From Marinoscillum pacificum (lineage in GTDB: Bacteria; Bacteroidota; Bacteroidia; Cytophagales; Cyclobacteriaceae), in contig NZ_JAMZMJ010000007.1 of NCBI RefSeq assembly GCF_024714495.1, positions 1 to 64,000 on the forward strand: a stretch of DNA of 64,000 bases, read 5' to 3'. The notes below the pieces were generated by a model. That model saw nothing but the letters and a program-made list of their open reading frames with translations, was not told the origin of the DNA and ran no database searches. Positions 6,258-14,402 of this stretch are shown here, in pieces; positions within the stretch are counted from its first letter, which is position 1; every line of letters begins with the position of its first letter. A program made the position numbers and the translations under genes.

Positions 6258-8903
6258 ATGAAAAATCTAACCAAATTTCCTACTTCCTGGTTCCGACAGG
6301 CGCTGGTCATCGGCCTGGCAGTGCTGCTCTCGCTGCTATATCGGAATGTTTATGGGCAAGCAGCTCCAAAAATTGATCTGGACTTAAAAGAGGTCACTTT
6401 TGAGGAGGCTGTGGAAGAATTGATCAAAAAGACCGATATCAATATCATTTATAACAACGAACAGATTAAGGACATTCCAAGAGTGACGCTTCAGATGAAA
6501 CAAGTCACTGTAGAAGAAGCTCTTGAGGAGTTGTTAAAAGAGTCGAAGTTGACTTATCGTAAAATCAACGAGACGATCGTCATTGGGCCAATTGAGGATA
6601 CTCCGAACACGCCCTTACCTCCGGGGTTCAAGCAAACATTACGGGGTACCATCTACGACAAGGATTCTCAAGCCCCACTATCCTTTGCGACGGTACAGGT
6701 AATCACTACCGAAACGGTAAAAGGTGCCATTTCAGATATTGATGGGAATTTTAGTATCACCAATTTACCAATCGGTAGACACTCAATCAAGGTTTCTTTT
6801 GTTGGCTATGAGGATGCGTTCGTAAATGATATTTTGCTGGGTACTGGTAAGGAGACGATCATCAAAGTTTCTTTAACGGAGCAATTGACCAACCTAAGTG
6901 AGGTAGTGGTGACAGCTTCCAATGGCGAACCGATCAATGAAATGGCGACCGTTAGCGCTAAGTCGTTTGACGCGGAAGAAACCAAGCGTTATGCCGCTAG
7001 TATCAGTGACCCTGCTCGTATGGCGTTAGTCTTTGCTGGTGTGGCTACAACGGATGATGCATCTAATGAAATTGTTATCCGTGGTAACTCTCCCAACTGG
7101 ATGCTTTGGAAGCTGGAAGGGGTTGAGATACCAAGCCCAAATCACTTTGCAGAAGAAGGCTATTCCTCTGGAGCGATCAGTATTGTTAGTGCCAACATGC
7201 TCGGCAACTCTGATTTTTACACTGGAGCTTTTTCTGCTGATTATGGCAATGCCTTGTCCGGGATTTTTGATCTGAAACTTCGAAACGGAAATAATCAAGC
7301 GTATGAGCATACCTTTCAGGCAGGAGTTCTAGGTGTAGACTTTGCCTCAGAAGGTCCTTTCAAAAAAGGCTACGATGGATCTTATTTGTTTAATTACCGC
7401 TACTCGACTTTGGGATTGCTCAATGCTTTGAACTTTGCGGTATCAGAAAACGCGCTTCCCAGTTATCAGGATCTGTCATTCAAGTTCAACTTGCCCACCA
7501 AGGAGGTGGGTACATTCGCTATCTGGGGCATTGGTGGATTGTCAAAAGCTGTGGAGCATTTTGAGCCAGACTCCATTGATTGCGAAGATTGGAAATATGG
7601 GTACCACGATGATACTTATACCGGCATGTACGCTTATGGCGTAACTCACAATTACTTCATTGATAATAATTCTTTTGTAGAAACAGTCCTATCTCATTCC
7701 AAGAGCTTTAGTGATCAGAACTATGAGGAAATGGATTCCTCCTGGACATTGAGTCCACGATTTCAGGATGATTTAAACAAAGGGTCTGTGAGGTTGAGTT
7801 CCTACTACAACAGAAAGGTTAATAGCCGATTGACGATGCGTACAGGAGCTATTTTAAGCCGTTTGAATTACAATTATGAATCGCGTGGATGGAGCAATTC
7901 AAAAAATGACTGGCTAGTGGAAGTGGATACGGAAGGTCACACCTATTTGTATCAGGGTTACCTCATGGGAAAGTACAAGTTTACTGACAAGATAGTTGCT
8001 ACTGGCGGAGTTCATTATATGCGTTTTGAATTGAATAAAGATCAGGTCATTGAGCCACGACTGAGCTTGGCAGTGGGAATGAAGAATCAGCAAAAATTGA
8101 CTTTTGGCTATGGTCGACACAGCCGTCATGAGAGTTTGCCTCTTTATTTTGTAAGAACCTATGCAGATAATGGACGGATTTACCTACCCAACAGAATGTT
8201 GGAGCTGACCAGAGCATCTCACTATGTGATTGGTTATGAGAAAGCCGTTTCCAAGTACTTAAATTTTAAGGTGGAGGGTTATTATCAAAAGGTGAATAAT
8301 CTGCCAGTTCCAAATAATCCTGACAAGTACTACACACCAATATTCGGTGGTTTTAGCGACCAGGATACTTTAGTGAATAAAGGGCAAGCCAGAAACATTG
8401 GGCTGGAGTTGACTGTCCAGCGAACATTTGCCAATAATTATTACTTCCTGGTGACGAGCTCTCTCTTTGATTCCAAATACCAGCCGCTTGATGGCAAGTG
8501 GTACAATGGTGAATACAACCTTAATTATGTAAACAATTTTGTGGTTGGAAAGGAATTTGAATGGGGCGAGAACAAACGAGTTGGCTTGAACTCCAAAGTG
8601 ATGTGGACTGGAGGAAAACGTCAATATCCAATAGATCTGGAACGATCTATCGCTGAAGAAGAAACCTATACATTTGAAAATCAACCATGGGCCTATCAGA
8701 CCAGAGATTACTTCCGAATAGATGCAGGAGTCAAAGTTCATTTTTATAAGAATGGAAAAGAACAGGTGATTTCTCTCGACATTCAGAATGTGACTAATCG
8801 CTTAAATACCTGGGCAGAGTACTATGATCCTCAAACGAATCAGGTTGAGATTGCTACTATGGCAGGGTTAATACCAATTTTAAATTACCGCTTAGAATTC
8901 TAA
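6258..8903 (+). CDS. TonB-dependent outer-membrane receptor with STN signalling domain
   Basis: The product is 881 aa. A signal sequence covers about 1-34. An STN domain (about 38-115) interacts with FecR-type anti-sigma factors. A CarboxypepD_reg-like beta-sandwich (about 128-215, ISDIDGNFSITNLPIGRHSI) precedes the plug (about 230-345) and the beta-barrel, which ends RLEF with the expected C-terminal aromatic residue. With the sigma and FecR genes it forms a transport-and-signalling unit. The ligand cannot be read from sequence. No SusD partner is next to it, so siderophores, metals or peptides are as likely as glycans. Confidence 0.9.
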   Translation: MKNLTKFPTSWFRQALVIGLAVLLSLLYRNVYGQAAPKIDLDLKEVTFEEAVEELIKKTDINIIYNNEQIKDIPRVTLQMKQVTVEEALEELLKESKLTYRKINETIVIGPIEDTPNTPLPPGFKQTLRGTIYDKDSQAPLSFATVQVITTETVKGAISDIDGNFSITNLPIGRHSIKVSFVGYEDAFVNDILLGTGKETIIKVSLTEQLTNLSEVVVTASNGEPINEMATVSAKSFDAEETKRYAASISDPARMALVFAGVATTDDASNEIVIRGNSPNWMLWKLEGVEIPSPNHFAEEGYSSGAISIVSANMLGNSDFYTGAFSADYGNALSGIFDLKLRNGNNQAYEHTFQAGVLGVDFASEGPFKKGYDGSYLFNYRYSTLGLLNALNFAVSENALPSYQDLSFKFNLPTKEVGTFAIWGIGGLSKAVEHFEPDSIDCEDWKYGYHDDTYTGMYAYGVTHNYFIDNNSFVETVLSHSKSFSDQNYEEMDSSWTLSPRFQDDLNKGSVRLSSYYNRKVNSRLTMRTGAILSRLNYNYESRGWSNSKNDWLVEVDTEGHTYLYQGYLMGKYKFTDKIVATGGVHYMRFELNKDQVIEPRLSLAVGMKNQQKLTFGYGRHSRHESLPLYFVRTYADNGRIYLPNRMLELTRASHYVIGYEKAVSKYLNFKVEGYYQKVNNLPVPNNPDKYYTPIFGGFSDQDTLVNKGQARNIGLELTVQRTFANNYYFLVTSSLFDSKYQPLDGKWYNGEYNLNYVNNFVVGKEFEWGENKRVGLNSKVMWTGGKRQYPIDLERSIAEEETYTFENQPWAYQTRDYFRIDAGVKVHFYKNGKEQVISLDIQNVTNRLNTWAEYYDPQTNQVEIATMAGLIPILNYRLEF

Positions 8904-8910
8904 TAAGAGA

Positions 8911-8931
8911 GGAGTGTGTTTGTCACACTCC
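8911..8931. terminator. Shared terminator between convergent genes
   Basis: GGAGTGTG and CACACTCC form a perfect 8-bp stem with a TTTGT loop, 8 bp after the receptor stop and 3 bp before the end of the opposing gene. It lacks a long T tract on the plus strand. Confidence 0.6.
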
Positions 8932-8933
8932 TA

Positions 8934-10037
8934 TTAATTTGCTTGAGCCTGGAGCTCTCGGTTACTAAGTTTTAAATAGTGGTAACCATTCCAGTAGTCA
9001 TCCGACATGTTATTAGCTGCTTCATCAAAGAAGACATCTGTTTTGGACATTTCAATGTGAGGGAAATTGTCCAGGTTGGCGGTGTTGATGTTGTTGTTGA
9101 TCAGGATACAGTTGAACTCATAAACTTTATCCATTTCGAAGTACTCTCCTTTGTAGGTTACCGCCGTAAGATTGTATCGGCCATTCAGAAACTCATACTC
9201 CTCAGTCCATTTCGCATACTCCCAAAAGGTACTTCTGGCTGCATCAGGCTCATAGATCATTTTCACAATGGCATAAGTTTCGTCTTCGATGTACAAAGTG
9301 CCAGAAACATACCCTTTACGATTCTTAGGTTTGAAGCTTACTTCATAGACTGAATGCTCTTGGTAAGGTCGCTTGCCTTCGTACTCAAACTCATAATGCT
9401 TTCGATTACGCCTGCTTAAGAAGGAGTTTTTTCTCCATATAGAGGATATGGCCATGTCATGAGCATGCCCACTCATCATGGTGGCGTTTCCAGAGATATC
9501 ATCCGGGTTCACTACGTTCTTTCTGGTTTTGATAGGAGCTATTTTGATATTGTTCAACCGCACGTTTGGAGGCATTAGAATATCCAGAACACCCTCAGCC
9601 AGGTAGACCATTGAGCTATCTGAAAGTAGTTTTTCTTTGTAATAACTGGTTAGTCGAAGAGGCTCCATCTCATAGTTGGTAATCAATCGATCGAATACTC
9701 GACCCATTAATATATCACCAGTTAATACGGTCACTGCATCTAGAGCTAAGGTAGACTCTTTTAGTTCTACATTGAATTTAGTGCGATTTTCAACCTTTTG
9801 AGTAAAGGGTTCAAAGCCAATGAAAGAGATTTGGATAACCGTATCTTCAGGATGTTCTTTCAAGATGACGAACTGCCCATCTAGATTACTGATGGTAGTT
9901 GAATTTCCAAGGGTGACGTGAGCAAATGGTATGGGTTCTTTGGTAAGAATATCTGTCACCTGGCCAGAAATCTCCTGGGCAAATGAGTAGTACCCTGCAA
10001 TGAAGCAGAGGACAATTGTCGCGGTGTGTCTAAGCAT
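8934..10037 (-). CDS. Secreted CarboxypepD_reg-like domain protein
   Basis: The product is 367 aa. A signal peptide covers 1-20 (ending SFAQ). A CarboxypepD_reg-like domain (about 22-100) carries ISGQVTDILTKEPIPFAHV and SNLDGQFVILKE, typical of Bacteroidota outer-membrane proteins. The remaining about 260 residues are rich in beta-strand patterns and contain several aromatic blocks (YEFEYEGKRPY, YKGEYFEMDKVYEF), as in proteins annotated only as carboxypeptidase-like regulatory domain proteins. No catalytic residues are seen. It probably sits in the periplasm or at the outer membrane. It converges on the TonB receptor gene. The exact role is unknown. Confidence 0.75.
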   Translation of the reverse strand: MLRHTATIVLCFIAGYYSFAQEISGQVTDILTKEPIPFAHVTLGNSTTISNLDGQFVILKEHPEDTVIQISFIGFEPFTQKVENRTKFNVELKESTLALDAVTVLTGDILMGRVFDRLITNYEMEPLRLTSYYKEKLLSDSSMVYLAEGVLDILMPPNVRLNNIKIAPIKTRKNVVNPDDISGNATMMSGHAHDMAISSIWRKNSFLSRRNRKHYEFEYEGKRPYQEHSVYEVSFKPKNRKGYVSGTLYIEDETYAIVKMIYEPDAARSTFWEYAKWTEEYEFLNGRYNLTAVTYKGEYFEMDKVYEFNCILINNNINTANLDNFPHIEMSKTDVFFDEAANNMSDDYWNGYHYLKLSNRELQAQAN

Positions 10038-10181
10038 GTTGGTGGTTTACTTCGACGAATGAACGAAATAAACGGATGAAAATCAAGTTGTTACACATGA
10101 AAAACAATGTATCAACCTGTATTTTTAGCGGAATTGTAAAAAGAAGAAGCTCCAATGAGGTTGATTTACCAAAATGGAAAC

Positions 10182-10208
10182 AAAAAAGGCAGGAGTTACC
10201 CTGCCTTT
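10182..10208 (-). terminator. Intrinsic terminator after lspA
   Basis: On the minus strand AAAGGCAGG pairs with CCTGCCTTT and is followed by a run of T. It is 24 bp past the lspA stop, the right place and direction to end the ileS-lspA transcript. Confidence 0.75.
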
Positions 10209-10231
10209 GATATTGTATTAGATTTTATCTC

Positions 10232-10873
10232 TTAATTCTCCGTTTCAGCTAGTTCAGCTTTTTGTTCTTCCTTTTCTTCATGACTCCCAAAGTAGCGCTT
10301 TTGGAAAATGAGGATAAACGTGATCCCTAAAAAGATGGAAGCATCTGCCACGTTAAACACTGGCCAAAGTGCCATGTAATCACCGCCTATGATTGGCACC
10401 CAGTCAGCAATACGACCTTCCCAAATATCGATGTAGAACATGTCTACTACCTGTCCATAAAACCATGGAGTAGGAGCATCAAACGGCGCATTGTCTAACC
10501 AAACACCATAGAAAATACTATCTACCAGGTTCCCGATTGCACCACCAAGAATCATAGCGATACAGATCAATAAGCCATTGCTATGTTCTTTCTTGTAGAG
10601 CGTATAAAGGTAATACCCAATGGCAACCATGGCTCCCAAGCGGAAGATGGTCAATACCAGCTTTCCATTATCGATGAAGCCAATTTCCATTCCAAATGCC
10701 ATTCCCGGGTTGGTCAGGTAATGCAACTTAAACCAGTCCCCAAAGATTTGGATTTGACCTTGAGACCCCTTGGTCATGTTGAAATGCACGGCCATTTTTA
10801 CAATCTGATCAATACCTATAACCAGTAAACTGATTAGGTAAAAGATGTATAGCGGGGTTCTTTTTTTCTCCAT
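10232..10873 (-). CDS. lspA: Lipoprotein signal peptidase (signal peptidase II)
   Basis: The product is 213 aa, somewhat longer than the usual 160-170 because of a charged C-terminal tail (KEEQKAELAETEN) and a central insert. Four transmembrane segments are visible. The catalytic aspartates lie in VVDMF and NVADASI, the family signatures. The enzyme removes the signal peptide of prolipoproteins at the lipobox cysteine in the inner membrane; several lipoproteins of this window (SusD, SusE, GH97) would be substrates. It lies downstream of ileS, a common pairing, with a palindromic repeat at 10919-10991 between them. Confidence 0.95.
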   Translation of the reverse strand: MEKKRTPLYIFYLISLLVIGIDQIVKMAVHFNMTKGSQGQIQIFGDWFKLHYLTNPGMAFGMEIGFIDNGKLVLTIFRLGAMVAIGYYLYTLYKKEHSNGLLICIAMILGGAIGNLVDSIFYGVWLDNAPFDAPTPWFYGQVVDMFYIDIWEGRIADWVPIIGGDYMALWPVFNVADASIFLGITFILIFQKRYFGSHEEKEEQKAELAETEN

Positions 10874-10918
10874 GTTAGTTTAATCTTCGGTTGGCTCAAA
10901 ATGATCTAAACAACCTTT

Positions 10919-10991
10919 TGTCATTCTGAATTTATTTCAGAATCTAATTCATCTTTTAAAATTATAGATCCTGAATCAAGTTCAGGATGAC
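10919..10991. repeat. Paired-hairpin intergenic repeat (TTCAGGATGAC type)
   Basis: Two hairpins lie side by side: ATTCTGAA/TTCAGAAT (10923-10943) and ATCCTGAA/TTCAGGAT (10968-10988). The outer ends GTCATTCTGAA and TTCAGGATGAC also match each other inverted, so the unit could fold as one long stem. This type of GTCATTCTGAA...TTCAGGATGAC element is frequent between genes in Bacteroidota. Confidence 0.7.
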
Positions 10992-11020
10992 GCTCAATAT
11001 TTTGAGCCATGATATATAAC

Positions 11021-14000
11021 TTATTTAGCTACCTCAAGGTCAACAGTCATTTCCAGACCGTCAATATCCAGTGAAGTACCACCATTAGCTTGTTCAACAT
11101 ACTCCAAAGAAAGCGCCTGGGTTTCTTTTTGGATGTAATTTTTGTAAGCCTCTACTGAAGTTTTTAATAAATCGTCAGTTGTATGATAGCTTACTTTGAT
11201 CTTATCCTGTACCTCAAGGCCTTTATCTTTTCTCAAGTTCTGCAGTCTGTTGACAACATCTCGGCTAATACCTTCTTGTTTCAAATCATCCGAAATGGTG
11301 ATATCCAAAGCAACAGTCAAACCATCTTCACTCGCAACTAACCATCCTGGAATGTCTTCTGATGTGATTTCCACATCTTCCAGTCCAAGTGTGATAGTTT
11401 CGCCATCAAGATCCAATTTAAATTCACCTGATTGCTCTAGTGATTTGATTTGATCCTGATCCATTTGGTTAATCAATGGAGCCAACTGCTTCATCTTCGG
11501 TCCAAAATGTTGACCCAGTTTACGGAAGTTTGGTTTGATTTTCTTTACCAATATTCCAGAAGCGTCATCTACATACTCTACTTCTTTCACGTTGGTTTCA
11601 GAGATAATCAATTCAGCAACTTTCTCAATTCTTTCCTTATCTGCTTCGTTTAAGATTGGAATCAACACCTTATGTAATGGCTGACGTACTTTGATCTTCT
11701 CTTTCTTTCTCAAGCTGTGAACCAAAGAAGAAGCACTTTGTGCCAAATGCATGCGTTTCTCTAACTCCACATCGATCAACGACTCGTCTACCTTAGGGAA
11801 ATCCGCTAAGTGAACCGACTCGCTTTGATCCAATCCAGATACGGCGTTCAAGTCTTTGAACAATTGCTCAGAGTAGAACGGAGCGATTGGAGCAGAAAGT
11901 TGTGCTACGGTCACCAATGCTGTGTAAAGCGTTTGGTACGCAGCTTCTTTGTCTTCGTTGTATTCTCCAACCCAGAAACGTTTTCTATTCAAACGAACAT
12001 ACCAGTTACTTAGCTCATCCGTCACAAAGTTTTGGATTGCTCGAGCTGCTCTAGTTGGCTCATATTCATTAAATGCCGCATCCACTTCTTTGATCAGACT
12101 GTTCAGTCTACTCATTACCCAACGGTCACTCTCCGTACGTTTCTCCATCGGAAGAGCCGGTTTAGAGAAGTCAAACCCGTCAAGGTTCGCATATAGCGCA
12201 AAGAAGGAATAGGTATTAGCAAGTGTTCCGAAATACTTACGTTGTACTTCAGCAACACCTTCTATGTCAAATTTCAAGTTGTCCCAAGGGTTGGCGTTGG
12301 AGATCATGTACCAACGAGTCGCATCAGGACCATATTTATCCATGGTTTCGAATGGGTTGATGGCATTGCCCAATCGCTTAGACATTTTGTTGCCATTTTT
12401 ATCCAATACGAGACCATTCGCAATAACGTTTTTGAACGCTACTTTATCATAAAGTAATGTAGCAATCGCGTGAAGTGTAAAGAACCATCCACGAGTCTGG
12501 TCTACGCCTTCCGCAATGAAGTCTGCTGGATAGTTCGCATTGAATACATCTTCATTCTCAAATGGATAATGCCACTGAGCGTAAGGCATCGCACCAGAGT
12601 CAAACCAAACGTCAATCAAGTCCGGCTCACGGTACATTGGCTCACCTGTAGAACTCACAAGGATCACATCATCTACATATGGTCTGTGTAGATCAAAGTC
12701 ATCACCGATTTCTTCACTTATATGACCAGCAGCAATTGATTTCTTCACTTCTTCCTGAAGCTCAGCAATGCTGCCGATACACTTTTCTTCTTTTCTATCT
12801 TTGGTTACCCAGATTGGCAGTGGAGTTCCCCAGAATCTAGAACGGCTCAAGTTCCAGTCCACTAGATTTTCCAACCAGTTGCCGAAACGACCAGATCCTG
12901 TAGAAGCAGGCTTCCAGTTGATCGTTTTGTTTAGCTCAACTAATCGATCTTTTAGTGCAGTGGTTTTGATGAACCAGCTATCTAGTGGGTAGTATAATAC
13001 AGGCTTGTCAGTTCTCCAACAGTGAGGGTAACTGTGCTCGTATTTCTCTACCTTAAATGCTTTGTTGTCTTCTTTCAGCTGGATGGCAATCAACACATCC
13101 GTTGGCTTGAAGTCCTTGTCACTACGTGTAGCATCGTCGTAGTATTCTTCCTTCACAAACTTGCCTGCAAAGTCAGTTACTTCGTCAACGAATTGACCTT
13201 TTTTGTTCACCAATGGCACATCATAACCCTGATCGTCCTTCACCATCACGGCAGGAACACCAGCTTGCTGTGCTACTCTAAAGTCATCCGCACCAAATAC
13301 TGATGCTGTGTGAACGACTCCAGTACCATCTTCTGTCGATACGAAATCTCCAGGGATAACTCGGAAGGCATTTTTCTCCAAGTCTTCGTTCGTTACATAG
13401 GGCATCAACTGCTCGTAACGTACCTCTAGAATGTCTTTACCTGTGAACTCAGATACGATCTCAAATGGGATCAACTTGTCACCAGGCTTGTAATCTCCTA
13501 GGGCTACTTCTTTTGCCTTATCAGAGAAGAACTTGCCAACCAAATCTTTGGCCAGAACTACACTTAAAGCAGCTCCAGTGTATTGGTTGTAAGACTTCAC
13601 TTTCACATAAGTGATCTTTTCACCTACAGCAAGCGCACAGTTAGATGGCAAGGTCCACGGAGTTGTCGTCCATGCAAGGATTCTTACATCTTCGTCATCA
13701 GACTCAAATAGGAAGGCAGAATGATCATCTTTCTTCACCTTAAACTGAGCCACGATAGACGTGTCTTTTACATCCTTATAAGTACCCGGTTGGTTAAGTT
13801 CGTGTGAGCTCAAACCCGTACCGGCAGCAGGAGAGTATGGCTGTACAGTATATCCTTTATATAGAAGTCCTTTTTCGTATAGCTTCTTCAATAGATGCCA
13901 TAGCGACTCCATGTATTTCTGATCAAAAGTGATGTATGGATCATCCAGATCAACCCAGTAACCCATTTGCTGAGTGAGACGATCCCACTCATCTTTGAAA

Positions 14001-14380
14001 CGCATCACCGTTTCTTTACACTTCTGGTTGTATTCGGCTACAGAGATAGTCTTACCGATATCATCTTTCTTGATACCTAGTTCTTTCTCTACCTGAAGCT
14101 CAACAGGAAGTCCGTGCGTATCCCAGCCACCTTTACGTTTTACCTGAAAACCTTTTTGTGTTTTGTAACGGCAGAAAATATCCTTTACAGTACGGGCCAT
14201 CACGTGGTGAATACCCGGTGTTCCGTTGGCAGATGGAGGACCTTCATAAAATGTGAATGTCTCTGCTCCTTCACGCTCTGTTACTGACTTCTCAAAGATT
14301 TGTTGGTCAGCCCAAAATTTCAATACCTCTTCTGCTATCTGAGGGTAACTGACCTGTTTGTACTCTGGATATTTAGCCAC
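11021..14380 (-). CDS. ileS: Isoleucyl-tRNA synthetase, type 2-like with swapped HIGH motif
   Basis: The product is 1119 aa, longer than the about 940 of type 1 bacterial enzymes and close to the eukaryote-like type 2 form. It attaches isoleucine to tRNA-Ile. The Rossmann fold carries the first signature as G56-I57-H58-H59 (in NGTPGIHHVMARTVKD), that is GXHH instead of HXGH. KMSKR is at about residue 664. The editing (CP1) domain lies between, and the anticodon-binding domain follows. The GXHH swap is described for a subset of type 2 IleRS and tied there to very high mupirocin resistance. No second ileS is in the window. The start ATG at 14380 gives the usual N-terminus. Confidence 0.96.
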   Translation of the reverse strand: MAKYPEYKQVSYPQIAEEVLKFWADQQIFEKSVTEREGAETFTFYEGPPSANGTPGIHHVMARTVKDIFCRYKTQKGFQVKRKGGWDTHGLPVELQVEKELGIKKDDIGKTISVAEYNQKCKETVMRFKDEWDRLTQQMGYWVDLDDPYITFDQKYMESLWHLLKKLYEKGLLYKGYTVQPYSPAAGTGLSSHELNQPGTYKDVKDTSIVAQFKVKKDDHSAFLFESDDEDVRILAWTTTPWTLPSNCALAVGEKITYVKVKSYNQYTGAALSVVLAKDLVGKFFSDKAKEVALGDYKPGDKLIPFEIVSEFTGKDILEVRYEQLMPYVTNEDLEKNAFRVIPGDFVSTEDGTGVVHTASVFGADDFRVAQQAGVPAVMVKDDQGYDVPLVNKKGQFVDEVTDFAGKFVKEEYYDDATRSDKDFKPTDVLIAIQLKEDNKAFKVEKYEHSYPHCWRTDKPVLYYPLDSWFIKTTALKDRLVELNKTINWKPASTGSGRFGNWLENLVDWNLSRSRFWGTPLPIWVTKDRKEEKCIGSIAELQEEVKKSIAAGHISEEIGDDFDLHRPYVDDVILVSSTGEPMYREPDLIDVWFDSGAMPYAQWHYPFENEDVFNANYPADFIAEGVDQTRGWFFTLHAIATLLYDKVAFKNVIANGLVLDKNGNKMSKRLGNAINPFETMDKYGPDATRWYMISNANPWDNLKFDIEGVAEVQRKYFGTLANTYSFFALYANLDGFDFSKPALPMEKRTESDRWVMSRLNSLIKEVDAAFNEYEPTRAARAIQNFVTDELSNWYVRLNRKRFWVGEYNEDKEAAYQTLYTALVTVAQLSAPIAPFYSEQLFKDLNAVSGLDQSESVHLADFPKVDESLIDVELEKRMHLAQSASSLVHSLRKKEKIKVRQPLHKVLIPILNEADKERIEKVAELIISETNVKEVEYVDDASGILVKKIKPNFRKLGQHFGPKMKQLAPLINQMDQDQIKSLEQSGEFKLDLDGETITLGLEDVEITSEDIPGWLVASEDGLTVALDITISDDLKQEGISRDVVNRLQNLRKDKGLEVQDKIKVSYHTTDDLLKTSVEAYKNYIQKETQALSLEYVEQANGGTSLDIDGLEMTVDLEVAK

Positions 14381-14402
14381 CTTACTCTTCTAAAATTTTA
14401 TA

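Noticed and set aside
6258-8903. SusC-type importer
   Set aside because: It has an STN domain and FecR partner but no SusD neighbour and lacks the VVVGYG signature, so it is a signalling TonB receptor, not SusC.
11949-13303. Several plus-strand frames of 70-93 codons inside ileS
   Set aside because: All lie antisense to conserved synthetase domains and resemble no protein.
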